This document shows, piece after piece, positions 46,518 through 54,935 of a DNA stretch of 64,000 bases. Source of the DNA: Candidatus Acidiferrum typicum (GTDB lineage: Bacteria; Acidobacteriota; Terriglobia; Acidiferrales; UBA7541). A program made the translations under genes and the position numbers. Numbering within the stretch: the first letter of the stretch is position 1; every line of letters begins with the position of its first letter. Location: NCBI GenBank assembly GCA_025463055.1, contig JAOAPV010000047.1, forward strand, positions 1 through 64,000, given 5' to 3'. A model generated the notes under the pieces. The model was not told where the DNA came from and did no database searches. It saw nothing but the letters and a program-made list of their open reading frames with translations.

Positions 46518-47033
46518 TTACGGGCGGCTCTCTGCCGTAGGTTGCGAGTAAAAAAGCTCGATGCCGCTTCCTGACCTCTCGAGCGGAACGTCTTTCCATT
46601 CCACCTCTCGGATACGACCGGTGAAGATTCGTTCGCTTGGCGTTGTTCTTGCGAGCCGTCTTGGCATGCGCAGAAGGACTTGAACAGGCAGCCATACGAA
46701 TACGGGATGGCTGGTCACGAAGTAGACTCCTCGTGACGACATATTTATCGTTTTTGCTGGGTGACCATGTGTATTTGTCAACGGAGAGTGGATCGCGCAA
46801 GACACCAAGGAAATGCGTGACCCCGTGGGGTGCGTCAAACGACGATCGAATTTGGGCGTGGCTGCGGCTTCTGTGCAGGTGCAAGCCGGGAGTGGCCCTG
46901 CACACTGACCGCGATTGGACGGTATTGGGATCGTGTGAGGAGTGCTCAACATCTGCCAGGCGATGGTGAACAAAAAGGGTTGGTGCAGGACTTCGTCTCG
47001 ATCCCTTTGCGTCGAACTCAAAGGCCTCTCCAT
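46518..47033 (-). CDS. PilZ-like C-terminal domain, N-terminus doubtful
   Basis: The last ~95 codons read like the C-terminal part of a PilZ (c-di-GMP receptor) domain: KTINMSSRGVYFVTSHPVF contains the (N/D)xSxxG motif, followed by VQVLLRMP and FTGRIREVEWKDVPL. The first ~75 codons look like non-coding translation, and the RxxxR half of the PilZ site is not found in frame. Upstream, another frame has RPIAVSVQGHSR, which could be the lost N-terminal strand. I read this as a damaged PilZ gene, but a short intact protein starting inside the frame cannot be excluded. It is 27 nt upstream of the 90-residue gene. Confidence 0.4.
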   Translation of the reverse strand: MERPLSSTQRDRDEVLHQPFLFTIAWQMLSTPHTIPIPSNRGQCAGPLPACTCTEAAATPKFDRRLTHPTGSRISLVSCAIHSPLTNTHGHPAKTINMSSRGVYFVTSHPVFVWLPVQVLLRMPRRLARTTPSERIFTGRIREVEWKDVPLERSGSGIELFYSQPTAESRP

Positions 47034-47188
47034 GCTGCTCCAGTCCTACTGCGGCGTCATCAAAAGACGTAATCGACTTGGCGTGTGGCAGTTCGTGGTG
47101 CGCGCCAGACAGCGTCCGCGCATTGTCGCCGAGTCAGAGTGAAGATTATCTTGGGAGTTGTGGTGCTGCTGTCCGCTACAGCACACTG

Positions 47189-47205
47189 AGTACTGATACA
47201 GTACT
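47189..47205. promoter_or_regulatory. Perfect 17-bp dyad, possible operator
   Basis: AGTACTG-ATA-CAGTACT, 7-bp arms and 3-nt spacer. It has the size of a dimeric repressor site, but no regulator gene is adjacent and no promoter is clear. Confidence 0.35.
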
Positions 47206-47325
47206 TAAGCCCCAACGTGGAACAGTCACGATGCGAGTATGGAAAAATGAAGGTGCAATGTTCGAACGTGTGGTCACACGGGTTAGTCGAAGATGCAGAA
47301 TCACCGGCTGGGAGGTCTGATTGGG

Positions 47326-47360
47326 TTGACAGGAATTTGGCGGGGACTGCATGCTAAGAT
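47326..47360 (+). promoter_or_regulatory. Possible tRNA-Glu promoter
   Basis: An extended -10 element TG-C-TAAGAT (47352-47360) ends 14 nt before the tRNA. A TTGACA at 47326 lies 23 nt from it, too far for a standard pairing, so only the extended -10 is supported. Confidence 0.35.
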
Positions 47361-47374
47361 ATAAGTCTCGCAGT

Positions 47375-47449
47375 GGCGCTATGGTGCAACGGTTAGCACG
47401 TAGCCCTTTCAAGGCTAAAATACGGGTTCGATTCCCGTTAGCGCTACCA
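47375..47449 (+). tRNA. tRNA-Glu (UUC)
   Basis: 75 nt with encoded CCA. Acceptor GGCGCTA / TAGCGCT (one G-T pair), D-stem GTGC/GCAC, anticodon stem TAGCC/GGCTA with loop CTTTCAA (anticodon TTC), T-stem ACGGG/CCCGT with loop TTCGATT. All stems pair. It stands alone. Confidence 0.96.
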
Positions 47450-47607
47450 ATCTTCTGTTGGCCGCCAGTCTCTGCCAGTGATTTGCAAGATTTTTACTCT
47501 CCATACGTTTTGGACTCCCCTCGGCTTTCGACCCCGTGAGTTGCGAGTGCAATTTGCTACGCGAATCTGGCGAGCATAGACTGGGTGTGTAACTACGAGG
47601 AACCAAC

Positions 47608-48360
47608 ATGGCTGCACCATTGCGCACCTCCAATCCTGCTTTGAGTGAGAAGGCATTTCGCGGCGAGGTGACGCTCGGCGGCGAGACGATGACCTTGCAG
47701 GGCACGGTCAATAACACCGGCGTGCTGCTGCTGTGCGTAGTGGCTACGGCGGCCTGGACCTGGGGCTTGGCGCATTCGGAGACGCCGCAGGCTGTGACTC
47801 CCTGGATGATCGGCGGAATTCTGGGCGGATTCGTGACCGCGCTGGTGACGATATTCAAGAGAAGCTGGGCGCCGGTTACTGCGCCGCTTTACGCGCTTCT
47901 TGAGGGACTGGCGCTGGGCGGCATCTCGGCGTTTTTTGAACGGTCTTACCATGGCATCGCGGCTCAGGCGGTGGGACTAACGTTTGGGGTGCTGTTTGTG
48001 ATGCTAGTCGCTTATAAGACTGGAATCGTTCGCGCCACCGAGCGCTTTAAGCTAGGCGTGATCGCAGCAACGGGCGGCATCGCGGTCTTTTATCTGGTCG
48101 TTATGGTGCTGGGCTTTTTTCACGTAAACGTGGGCGCGGGCGTCCTATACAGTGGGAGTCCGTGGTCCATCGCTTTCAGCCTCTTTGTGGTGGCCATCGC
48201 GGCGCTGAACCTTGTGCTCGATTTCGACATGATCGAGACTGGCGTGCGCATCGGGGCGCCCAAGTACATGGAATGGTATGGGGCGTTTGGGCTGATGGTG
48301 ACGCTGATTTGGCTGTATTTGGAAATTTTGCGATTGCTGGCGAATTCGCGGCGGCGGTAG
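47608..48360 (+). CDS. Bax inhibitor-1/YccA family membrane protein
   Basis: 250 residues with seven predicted membrane helices after a soluble N-terminus. It belongs to the BI-1/YccA superfamily: FVTALVTIFKRSWAPVTAPLYALLEGLALGGISAFFE, and the late helix LNLVLDFDMIETGVRIGAPKYMEWYGAFGLMVTLIWLYLEILRLL-like region with the conserved acidic residues of the proposed proton/Ca sensor. Bacterial members interact with FtsH or act as pH-sensitive Ca leaks. GAGGA lies 7 nt before the ATG. Single gene; followed by a hairpin. Confidence 0.93.
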   Translation: MAAPLRTSNPALSEKAFRGEVTLGGETMTLQGTVNNTGVLLLCVVATAAWTWGLAHSETPQAVTPWMIGGILGGFVTALVTIFKRSWAPVTAPLYALLEGLALGGISAFFERSYHGIAAQAVGLTFGVLFVMLVAYKTGIVRATERFKLGVIAATGGIAVFYLVVMVLGFFHVNVGAGVLYSGSPWSIAFSLFVVAIAALNLVLDFDMIETGVRIGAPKYMEWYGAFGLMVTLIWLYLEILRLLANSRRR

Positions 48361-48373
48361 TAGCGCGAAAAGC

Positions 48374-48398
48374 CTCAGGTCTAAAATACGGACCTGAG
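48374..48398. terminator. Hairpin between convergent genes
   Basis: CTCAGGTC / GACCTGAG, 8-bp perfect stem and 9-nt loop, between the YccA-family and matrixin genes. No T-run follows on either strand, so termination is only probable. Confidence 0.45.
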
Positions 48399-48498
48399 CT
48401 AGAGTTTAGCTTGATCGAGCGGCGCCGCTTTATCCGCAATGTTCATTCCTTAACAAAAACCTGACTTACATTCTGGCGTGAATTTTGCTTGCGATCCT

Positions 48499-49719
48499 TC
48501 ACCGGGAGCGGGTGGTGAAGCTTGTGTTGGCGGCGGGGACTACGCAGCCTTGTAGCAGGGGCCAGCCGGGGTCGGTGGTGGGATTGCGGCATAGGGTGGC
48601 GATTGCCGGGATGATTTGGGCGGGCGCGACTGCGCCGTTTAGCGGCTCGGCGTAGACGGTGTAGGCGCGGTTGAGCGGGAGATGGTCGAGTTTGTAGGTG
48701 CCGTCGAATTGGGCGGGACCGGGGGAGGCGCAACTCCAGCCCGCGATGGTTGCGGCGATTACTGCGCCGCTGGATTGGTCTACTGCGACTACATGGGCAC
48801 CGAAGATTCCGGTTACTCCGGGCGGTGATAGCGGGAGTGACAAAGAATTGGCCGGCAGGATGCGGCCAGTGATGATGCCGACGTTTACGGTGTCCGTGGG
48901 ATTGGGATAAAGGATGCGGAGGCCGGTGCGATCGTCATCGCCGAGCGATGCGTCGAGTTGCTGCGGGCTGGGACGAACGCCGTTGAACGTGCCGGGCGCG
49001 GGCGCGTAGGGATACATCATGGCGCTCCAAACGGCGGAGTGACTGAAGCCGAGGAAATGGCCGAGCTCGTGAGTGAGGACGGACTGGAGATCGTAGGCTT
49101 TGGGTGACGTCGGGAGTGCTGTGGGCGTTGCGAACGTGACTTGTGCGTCGATGGGATCGAAATAAATGTCAGCGTCGAGAATTTGGCCGAGCTGCGTTGC
49201 GGCAGGGCTGCTGCCGAGCTGTTCGCCGAGAGCGTCGGAGGTGATGACGCGGCTGAAGGCGAGGACGCCGGGCGTGAAGGCCATGTCGGCTTGATCGAAA
49301 CAAATGGAGTTGAGGCCGTCGGAGCCGCAGGCGTTTTGGGCTACGACGCGCTGCGGTTGGGCGACCGTCGCGGGCACGAGAGTTGTGCCGGGGACGGCGG
49401 TCCAGACGGCGAGCGATTGCGTTATTACTTGTTCGATTTCAGTTAGGCGCGCCGTGGTGGTTTGGGTTTGGGTGAGGATGGATACTGGGCTGGTGCCGAG
49501 CGTGGTGCTCCAGCGGAGGGAGATGCTGGAGGCGGCGGTTAGTTGATGGGCGCGGACCGGGCAAGCGGAGCCGCCTGACATTGCCACGGGCTGGCGGACG
49601 TCGGGGACGATTTGGTTGAAGGCGTAGCCTGCGGCGGATTGCGCGGTCGCGGCTAGATAAAGAACGGACACGAATGTGGAAGAGAGCTTTTGACGGGTAG
49701 TTCGGATTTTTATTCTCAT
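48499..49719 (-). CDS. Secreted matrixin-like zinc metalloprotease
   Basis: 406 residues with a signal peptide (STFVSVLYLAATAQSAAGYA). The metzincin zinc site HELGHFLGFSH is complete and the Met-turn follows (AMMYPYAP). Upstream, the pro/catalytic region has the strand DADIYFDP preceding the active-site helix, and downstream a carboxypeptidase-regulatory-like beta domain (GIITGRILPAN...GIFGAHVVAVD) probably mediates binding. GGAGAT lies 7 nt before the ATG. It is the third gene of a unit with the lipoprotein and the broken gene upstream. Confidence 0.92.
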   Translation of the reverse strand: MRIKIRTTRQKLSSTFVSVLYLAATAQSAAGYAFNQIVPDVRQPVAMSGGSACPVRAHQLTAASSISLRWSTTLGTSPVSILTQTQTTTARLTEIEQVITQSLAVWTAVPGTTLVPATVAQPQRVVAQNACGSDGLNSICFDQADMAFTPGVLAFSRVITSDALGEQLGSSPAATQLGQILDADIYFDPIDAQVTFATPTALPTSPKAYDLQSVLTHELGHFLGFSHSAVWSAMMYPYAPAPGTFNGVRPSPQQLDASLGDDDRTGLRILYPNPTDTVNVGIITGRILPANSLSLPLSPPGVTGIFGAHVVAVDQSSGAVIAATIAGWSCASPGPAQFDGTYKLDHLPLNRAYTVYAEPLNGAVAPAQIIPAIATLCRNPTTDPGWPLLQGCVVPAANTSFTTRSR

Positions 49720-49810
49720 CGTTAATCTCCAGGCAAAGAAAAAGCTAACGCAAAGGCGCCAAGAACGCAGAGATTCGCAGAGAAGAGAAGGTCTTCTTGC
49801 TTCGGGTAGA

Positions 49811-50397
49811 TCAGTTCTTTTGCTCCAGTGCTTTGCGCAGTTTTAATTGAAAAATCCCGACGGGCAAATTGCGGATACCTCCGTGGCGGAAAGTTCGCGT
49901 GCGGGGATCAAAGATGGGTGCATTGGCGGAATCTTGCGTTACGGTTTCGTTGCCAGTGTCCGCGTTGCGCGCGATGCGAAACGTGCCTTGCGCCCAGCCA
50001 AGGACGCTATAGGGCTCGCCGGGACGCTCCCACCGGGACGCTCCCACAAAAATAAATAGACCTCTTCGCCTGCGCGGAAGATGGGAACGGCATCGACGTG
50101 GGAGTGCAGGTGACCGGAGACGCCACCCATGGTCCGGACGGTGACGATGCCGGAAAGAAGGCCTTTGCTGCGCTCGAGGACTTCGAAGCGGGTTTCGGTC
50201 CATAGCTCGCCGCGGTCCCAGCGAAATTCGGAGCCGAGGCAGCGCAGCCGGGCTACTGCAGAGGACTGCTGTGCCAAATCTTCAAAGGCCAAGCGAGTGA
50301 GCGTGGTGGCACTTGCGAACGCGGCGGTTAGCCCGAGCAGGATCAGGCTGGCCAAAAAGCACATCCAAAGAAATTTTCTGCGTTGCACGAAACTCAT
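49811..50397 (-). pseudogene. Exported protein gene split by 14-bp tandem duplication
   Basis: The first frame starts at 50397 with a signal peptide (FLASLILLGLTAAFASA) and a domain ending VPIFRAGEEVYLFLWERPG. At that point a perfect 14-bp tandem duplication (50019-50046) throws translation out of frame. The other frame continues GEPYSVLGWAQGTFRI, ...FDPRTRTFRHGGIRNLPVGIF to 49811. Deleting one 14-bp unit restores FLWERPGEPYSV exactly. The protein is an exported conserved hypothetical. It lies between the Ig-type lipoprotein gene (1 nt gap) and the matrixin gene, so it is part of their operon. Duplication could be reversible by slippage. Confidence 0.85.
50019..50046. repeat. Perfect 14-bp tandem duplication
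   Basis: CCGGGACGCTCCCA occurs twice head to tail (50019-50032 and 50033-50046). As 14 is not a multiple of three it causes the frameshift described for the surrounding gene. Confidence 0.95.
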
Positions 50398-50398
50398 T

Positions 50399-52747
50399 TC
50401 ACTGTACCTCCAGAGAGCCGGTGGCGGCTGTTTTGTCCAAATTTGTGTTTTGAATGAAGAGCGTGCGCGCGCCCGGAATCGCGGCGGCGGAGATTTGCAG
50501 CGTGAGATGAATGATGCCGAGGCCGGCGGGCTGCTTGGCGATTACGATGAGATCGCCGGGGCCGGTGATCATATAGGCCATGCTGGTGTCGAGACCGCTG
50601 GCGGAGAAGAGGCAGATGTCGCCTGCGGCGGCTCTCATGGCGGGGCGCTGCAAGGGAACGGGATTTCCAGCAAGCGAGCAGGAATTATTGGCGGTGGAGA
50701 AAACGCCGAGGGCAGCCACGTTGAGGTCGACGTCGGCGTTCGGCAGAGAAACGCCCGCGGTGGTGGGATCGACGACGATGATGTCTTTGGCGGCCGCGGA
50801 GGGCGCGGCGGGGGTGAGCGAGATTATTTCGTCTGAAGCATTCGGGGCGACGACCGTGAGGGAAACGCTGTTGGACGTGGTGTTATCCGGATTGCGGATC
50901 TGGACGGAGAGATTGCCTGGGGTGGAGACATCGGCGGCGGTTACGGGCGCGGTACATTCCGTGATGGAGTTGCAGGTGGCGGTGCGTGGGGAGCCGGCAA
51001 TCAGCAAGACAGAACCGGGGCTGGGAGCGGACGCGGCGAAATTGCTGCCATCAACGCGCAGGGTGAAGCCGTTGGCGGCGCCGGCGTAAACGCTGGCGGG
51101 ATGCAGGGCGAGGATGTTTGCGCCGGTGGCGATGGTGACATTCGCTGAGCCGGATTGCAGCGGATCGTCAGAGCTGATGGCGACGATGGTGAACGTGTTT
51201 GGAGACGGGGCGGAGCCGGGCGCGGTGTAGATGCCGTTTGCGTCGATAGCGCCGCACGGGCCTGCGAGCGCGCATGCGGTTCCTTGGATTTGCCAGACGA
51301 CGGCTTGATTGTTGGCGCCGAGTACGGTTGCGGAGAATTGCTGCACCGCTAGGGGTGCGAGTGTTGCGGTGGAGGGCAACACGCTTACGACAGCGTGATT
51401 GATTAAGGTGATCTGCGACGTGGCGCTCCGCGTTGCGTCGGCGACGCTGGTGGCGCGCACGGTCACTGGATTGGGAGTCGGGACTGTGCCGGGGGCTTGA
51501 TAGTCGACCTGCAAATTGTTTCCAGCGGATAGCGGCTGGCACGGGTTGCTGGCAACGACGCAGATCTGGCCTACGTTGCCGGTGCCGTTGGTGAAATCGT
51601 TTACCGTCCAGGTCACGGCGCTGTTGGCGCTGCCGAAGACTTGCGCGGTGAGCGTGACGCGGTGGTTGCCGGCGAGCGTGTAGGTGCTGGGGGAAAGAGT
51701 GACGCCGACACCGGGTTGGATGATTACTGATACTTGCGCTTTCTTTGACGGATCGGCTTGCGGTGTGACGGTGATTGTGACTGCGCTGGGATTCGGCAGC
51801 GTCACGGGTGCGGTGTAGGTTGCGGAGGTCGACATCGCTCCGCTGCCGAGGGCTTGCGTCGTTACGACGGCGAGCACTCCGCAAGCTGCTCCGCTGCAGC
51901 CGGCGCCGGAGAGCGTCCAACTGAGCTGTGTTGCTGGATTCGACCCTGCTACTGGCGTTAGCGTGGCCGCGATTACTCCGGAACCGCCGGAGGCAACGCT
52001 TGTGGGAGCTGAAAGCTGAAGCGAAAAATTGCTCGTGATGGTAAGTGCGGCGGAGGCTTGCTTCGCGGGATCGGCGACGCTTTGCGCGGTGAGCGTCACG
52101 TTCGCGGCGGTGGGCAGAATCTGCGGCGCGGTGTAATTGCCGTTTGTGTCGAGCGCGCCGCAAGCGGTTGGGCAAGATGGGCCCGAGAGGCTCCAGCGCG
52201 TGGTGAGATTCGGCTGTCCGCTGCTGGCTAATGCGGCGTGGAACGGTTGCGTTGCGCCAAGCTCGACACCGGTGGAGCTGGGCGTTAGCGAGACGGTGAT
52301 GTCGCTGACTACCGTGATGCTGGCGGAGGCTTGCTTGGTGGGATCAGCTACGCTCTGCGCCGTTACTGTGACGGTTGTGAGAGCGGGCAGATTTTGTGGC
52401 GCGGAGTACGCGCCGGCGGCTGTGATGGTGCCGGCGGTGGAACTGCCTCCCGGGAGCCCGTTGACGCTCCAGGTAACGCTCGTGTCAGCTGCACCCTTTA
52501 CCGTCGCCGTAAAGGTTTGTGGGTTGCCTAGAAGCAACGAGGCCGTTGCAGGAGTTACGCTGATGCTGATGGAAGATGGAGTCGGCGTCGGGGTTGGCGT
52601 AGGTGAGGGCTGGACAACTGCGGAAACTCCACCGCAGCCTACGACGCATGCGCCTGTGGCGAGAAGAACGAGAATTGACAGCGCGGGAAAGTACGGCTGC
52701 GATGCTGGGTAAGGATTGCTGACGGCGTTTTGCGAGAGGGGCCGCAT
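50399..52747 (-). CDS. Surface lipoprotein with Ig-like repeats
   Basis: About 782 residues. Lipoprotein signal ALSILVLLATGACVVGC, then a Pro/Thr spacer (PTPTPTPT) and six or seven Ig-like (Big-type) domains of roughly 90 residues, each with a recurring VTWSVNG / YTAP / VTVTAQSVADPTKQASA pattern. A C-terminal IPT/TIG-like domain and a further exported-protein domain end the chain. Start at 52747 is chosen because it directly precedes the signal; an in-frame TTG at 52837 gives an unlikely extension. Probably a cell-surface adhesion or polymer-binding protein. It heads the unit with the broken gene and matrixin. Confidence 0.88.
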   Translation of the reverse strand: MRPLSQNAVSNPYPASQPYFPALSILVLLATGACVVGCGGVSAVVQPSPTPTPTPTPSSISISVTPATASLLLGNPQTFTATVKGAADTSVTWSVNGLPGGSSTAGTITAAGAYSAPQNLPALTTVTVTAQSVADPTKQASASITVVSDITVSLTPSSTGVELGATQPFHAALASSGQPNLTTRWSLSGPSCPTACGALDTNGNYTAPQILPTAANVTLTAQSVADPAKQASAALTITSNFSLQLSAPTSVASGGSGVIAATLTPVAGSNPATQLSWTLSGAGCSGAACGVLAVVTTQALGSGAMSTSATYTAPVTLPNPSAVTITVTPQADPSKKAQVSVIIQPGVGVTLSPSTYTLAGNHRVTLTAQVFGSANSAVTWTVNDFTNGTGNVGQICVVASNPCQPLSAGNNLQVDYQAPGTVPTPNPVTVRATSVADATRSATSQITLINHAVVSVLPSTATLAPLAVQQFSATVLGANNQAVVWQIQGTACALAGPCGAIDANGIYTAPGSAPSPNTFTIVAISSDDPLQSGSANVTIATGANILALHPASVYAGAANGFTLRVDGSNFAASAPSPGSVLLIAGSPRTATCNSITECTAPVTAADVSTPGNLSVQIRNPDNTTSNSVSLTVVAPNASDEIISLTPAAPSAAAKDIIVVDPTTAGVSLPNADVDLNVAALGVFSTANNSCSLAGNPVPLQRPAMRAAAGDICLFSASGLDTSMAYMITGPGDLIVIAKQPAGLGIIHLTLQISAAAIPGARTLFIQNTNLDKTAATGSLEVQ

Positions 52748-53048
52748 GCAGCGGCGAAATGCAGGCGAAGGGCCAGCGAGCATAGCGGTCGGCGCTTTCG
52801 CAGCCTCAAATGCGGCAATAGGAGAGCGGCACTGCAAGCTACTGGAATCCCGAATGTTAGGTCAGGTACTTGCTTGAAACTCTGCGCGAGGTGGCTGTTC
52901 CATTCGCGAACTGCATTGTTGGCGTGAACATCGAGTTTGGGTTGGCCATTTGTGGTAATTGTCTGTTGCAGACGAACCGTGGAAGGTAGCTCGGCGTCTA
53001 GTAGGTGTACCGGGAGGGCGAGCGCGTTTGGCTCGCGCGTGAGAACGA
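52748..53048. other. Divergent promoter region
   Basis: About 300 nt between the divergent lipoprotein and ECF sigma factor genes. It must hold the promoters for both. I could not identify a confident -35/-10 pair or an ECF-type autoregulatory promoter. Confidence 0.35.
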
Positions 53049-53642
53049 ATGCAGGAGCTGGTTCTGATCCAGCCAATTCGCGCCGCGGACGAGGAGTGGA
53101 CTCGAGAGGCGGCGTACGCTGCTAGGCGCCGGGAATTTGAGGCGCGTTTGGCGGAGTGCGGTCCGCTTGCCTATCGCGTGGCGCGCGGGGTGTTGCGCAA
53201 CGATGCGGATGCGGAGGACGTGGCGCAGGAAGCGCTGTTGCGAGCGTACCGACGGTTCGATCGATTGCGCGATCCACTGCGGTTTCGCGGGTGGCTGGTG
53301 CGCATCGTGTTTCGGTTGGCGCTGGACCGCGCTCGTTCGGCTAGACGTCGCGAGCTGCGAGAAACCGAATGGGCACAGCCTGCGAGACGTGCGACGCCAC
53401 TGAACGCGGAGGAACTTGCGGCGTCGAGCGAATTCCAGGCGCATTTCGGTCGCGCACTGGAAGAGCTGCCGGAAAAGCTGCGGCTGGTCCTGCTGCTGGC
53501 CGCGATGGAGGGGCATACGCTAGAGGAAGTTGCAGCGATGCTGGGTTTGCCGGTCGGCACGGTGAAATCGCGGTTGTTCGTGGGCAGAAAGAAATTAGCG
53601 GAGAAGTTGCAATGCTATGTGACAAATACAAAGGCGCGTTGA
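53049..53642 (+). CDS. ECF-type RNA polymerase sigma factor
   Basis: 197 residues. Region 2 runs from AYRVARGVLRNDADAEDVAQEALLRAYRRFDRL to FRGWLVRIVFRLALDRARS, and region 4 is ELPEKLRLVLLLAAMEGHTLEEVAAMLGLPVGTVKSRLFVGRKKL, both complete. A short linker joins them. The 3' end overlaps the next gene by 31 nt, and that gene has an anti-sigma zinc motif, which gives a standard sigma/anti-sigma pair. Confidence 0.94.
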   Translation: MQELVLIQPIRAADEEWTREAAYAARRREFEARLAECGPLAYRVARGVLRNDADAEDVAQEALLRAYRRFDRLRDPLRFRGWLVRIVFRLALDRARSARRRELRETEWAQPARRATPLNAEELAASSEFQAHFGRALEELPEKLRLVLLLAAMEGHTLEEVAAMLGLPVGTVKSRLFVGRKKLAEKLQCYVTNTKAR

Positions 53643-54301
53643 TTGATGCTGCCGCGAGCGGAGCGGCGCTGCCGAGCTACATACGCGAGCATGTGGATCT
53701 TTGTGTGCGCTGCCAAGGAGTATTAGCTGCTCGGCAGGTTGTTTTCGCCGCGGTTGACATGGGATTACACAAAATTAGCAATGTCGAACTGCCTTCCTCA
53801 TTTCTGCCTGACTTGAAATCAAAACTCGTAGCCGAGACTCCTTCAACTCGGGCTGGGATTCATAATTGGGCATTTGTGTGCGCTGCTGGAACGCTCGTCC
53901 TTGCTCTCGCCCTTATCGGTCTGCCGCGCGATCAAGGGAAACAAATCGGCGGGGAGTCACTCAATAGAACTAAAAAAGCGCGGGCTTTGGCGAATGGGCT
54001 AAGGTTGGACCCCATCCACGTGAGCAAGGCACCGGATCGTATTGAAGTCTCTAAAGCCCGCATGCCACAGAATTTGTCGGTGACCAACCATGATCCGGAA
54101 GTGCTAGTTCCCCGAGAAGAAGAGGAGTATCTCGAGGGTTACTACGCAAAGCTGCAGAAACGGGGGGGCATGAACCTCATCCTCGCTGGCCGACAGGAAG
54201 TACAGGCGAAGGCTCTACAAATCGAACAGATCGAAGTGAAGGAATTAAAAATCGAAAGCCTGGACGAACAGGCGGGACTTCAGCGGACAAATACAAGATG
54301 A
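53612..54301 (+). CDS. Anti-sigma factor with ZAS-like motif
   Basis: 229 residues. The N-terminal cytoplasmic part has the zinc-associated anti-sigma motif HX3CX2C (EHVDLCVRCQG). One membrane helix follows (FVCAAGTLVLALALIGL), then a charged extracytoplasmic segment ending in a heptad-like KALQIEQIEVKELKIESL coil. Start 53612 overlaps the sigma gene by 31 nt. The topology fits a membrane-bound anti-sigma factor that frees the sigma factor on an envelope signal. Confidence 0.85.
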   Translation: MLCDKYKGALIDAAASGAALPSYIREHVDLCVRCQGVLAARQVVFAAVDMGLHKISNVELPSSFLPDLKSKLVAETPSTRAGIHNWAFVCAAGTLVLALALIGLPRDQGKQIGGESLNRTKKARALANGLRLDPIHVSKAPDRIEVSKARMPQNLSVTNHDPEVLVPREEEEYLEGYYAKLQKRGGMNLILAGRQEVQAKALQIEQIEVKELKIESLDEQAGLQRTNTR

Positions 54302-54326
54302 CGGGCGACTGCGGCGGTCTGGAGGA

Positions 54327-54935
54327 ATGATGAAGATTTTGAAAAACCTGGTGTTCATTGCAGTGTTTGGGCTACTCGCGACTCAGGCGAACGGTCAGGG
54401 GTCGAAAGGAGCCGACAATTCTAGAGACGGGTCTCCTGATGCCAAGGGGACGGCGACCGCGAAGAACATAGTGCCGCTGAAAGTCACTGTCGTATTCACT
54501 GAATATGACGGAGAAAAGAAATTGAGTAGTCTTCCGTACGCGCTGTTCGTGAAGGCAGACGAAAACGCTCGCTTCGTGGGAAGAGTACGAATGGGGGTCA
54601 AGGTGCCAATCTGGACGGGCGGAAAGGATGCCGGAGTTCAGTATCAAGACATCGGCTCGAATTTAGATTGCTCGGTGGAAGCCGCGGAAAACGGGAAGTA
54701 CATCGTCGATCTCTCGCTCGAGCGATCATCGGTTTATCCTAGTTCCGGCGGAAAAAGTGACTATCCAGAAGCATCGAAATCTGATGATCAGCCACGTCAG
54801 CCACTATTGAGAGCGTTTCGAGCAAATCTAGCATTGATGCTGCGGGACGGACAGACCGAGCAAAACACCATTGCGACCGATCCTTTGAATGGTCACGTGA
54901 TCAAAATCGAAGTCACCCTGAACGTGGTGAAGTAA
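54327..54935 (+). CDS. Exported conserved hypothetical protein
   Basis: 202 residues with a signal peptide (LVFIAVFGLLATQANGQ). A beta-rich domain follows: LKVTVVFTEYDGEKKLSSLPYALFV, RVRMGVKVPIW, VQYQDIGSNLDCSVEA, and near the end LLRAFRANLALMLRDGQTEQNTIATDPLNGHVIKIEVTL. I know no function; the pattern is common among acidobacterial exported proteins. GGAGGA precedes two ATGs (54327 and 54330), and the second has the better spacing. It is 25 nt after the anti-sigma gene and is probably the regulated output of that operon. Confidence 0.8.
   Translation: MMKILKNLVFIAVFGLLATQANGQGSKGADNSRDGSPDAKGTATAKNIVPLKVTVVFTEYDGEKKLSSLPYALFVKADENARFVGRVRMGVKVPIWTGGKDAGVQYQDIGSNLDCSVEAAENGKYIVDLSLERSSVYPSSGGKSDYPEASKSDDQPRQPLLRAFRANLALMLRDGQTEQNTIATDPLNGHVIKIEVTLNVVK

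Larger units (their letters stand above)
47034..47374. other. Intergenic region, no gene seen
   Basis: About 340 nt upstream of tRNA-Glu with no convincing coding frame. It carries one perfect short inverted repeat and a promoter-like sequence, listed separately. Composition is more AT-rich than the surrounding genes, so it may be remnant DNA. Confidence 0.4.

Noticed and set aside
47326-47331. TTGACA as the -35 of tRNA-Glu
   Set aside because: Spacing to the extended -10 is 23 nt, too long for a functional sigma-70 pair; only the -10 is proposed.
47415-47858. Minus-strand frame of 147 codons overlapping tRNA-Glu and the YccA-family gene
   Set aside because: Antisense to both a tRNA and a conserved membrane protein; no support of its own.
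51168-52175. Minus-strand frame of 335 codons within the Ig-repeat lipoprotein gene
   Set aside because: Same strand but shifted frame; extremely Arg/His/Ser-rich. The overlapping frame has a signal peptide and repeated Ig-like domains and is clearly the real gene.
50399-52747. Repeated units in the Ig-like gene as a CRISPR or DNA repeat array
   Set aside because: The similarity is at protein level between roughly 90-residue domains; DNA units are not identical and there are no spacers.
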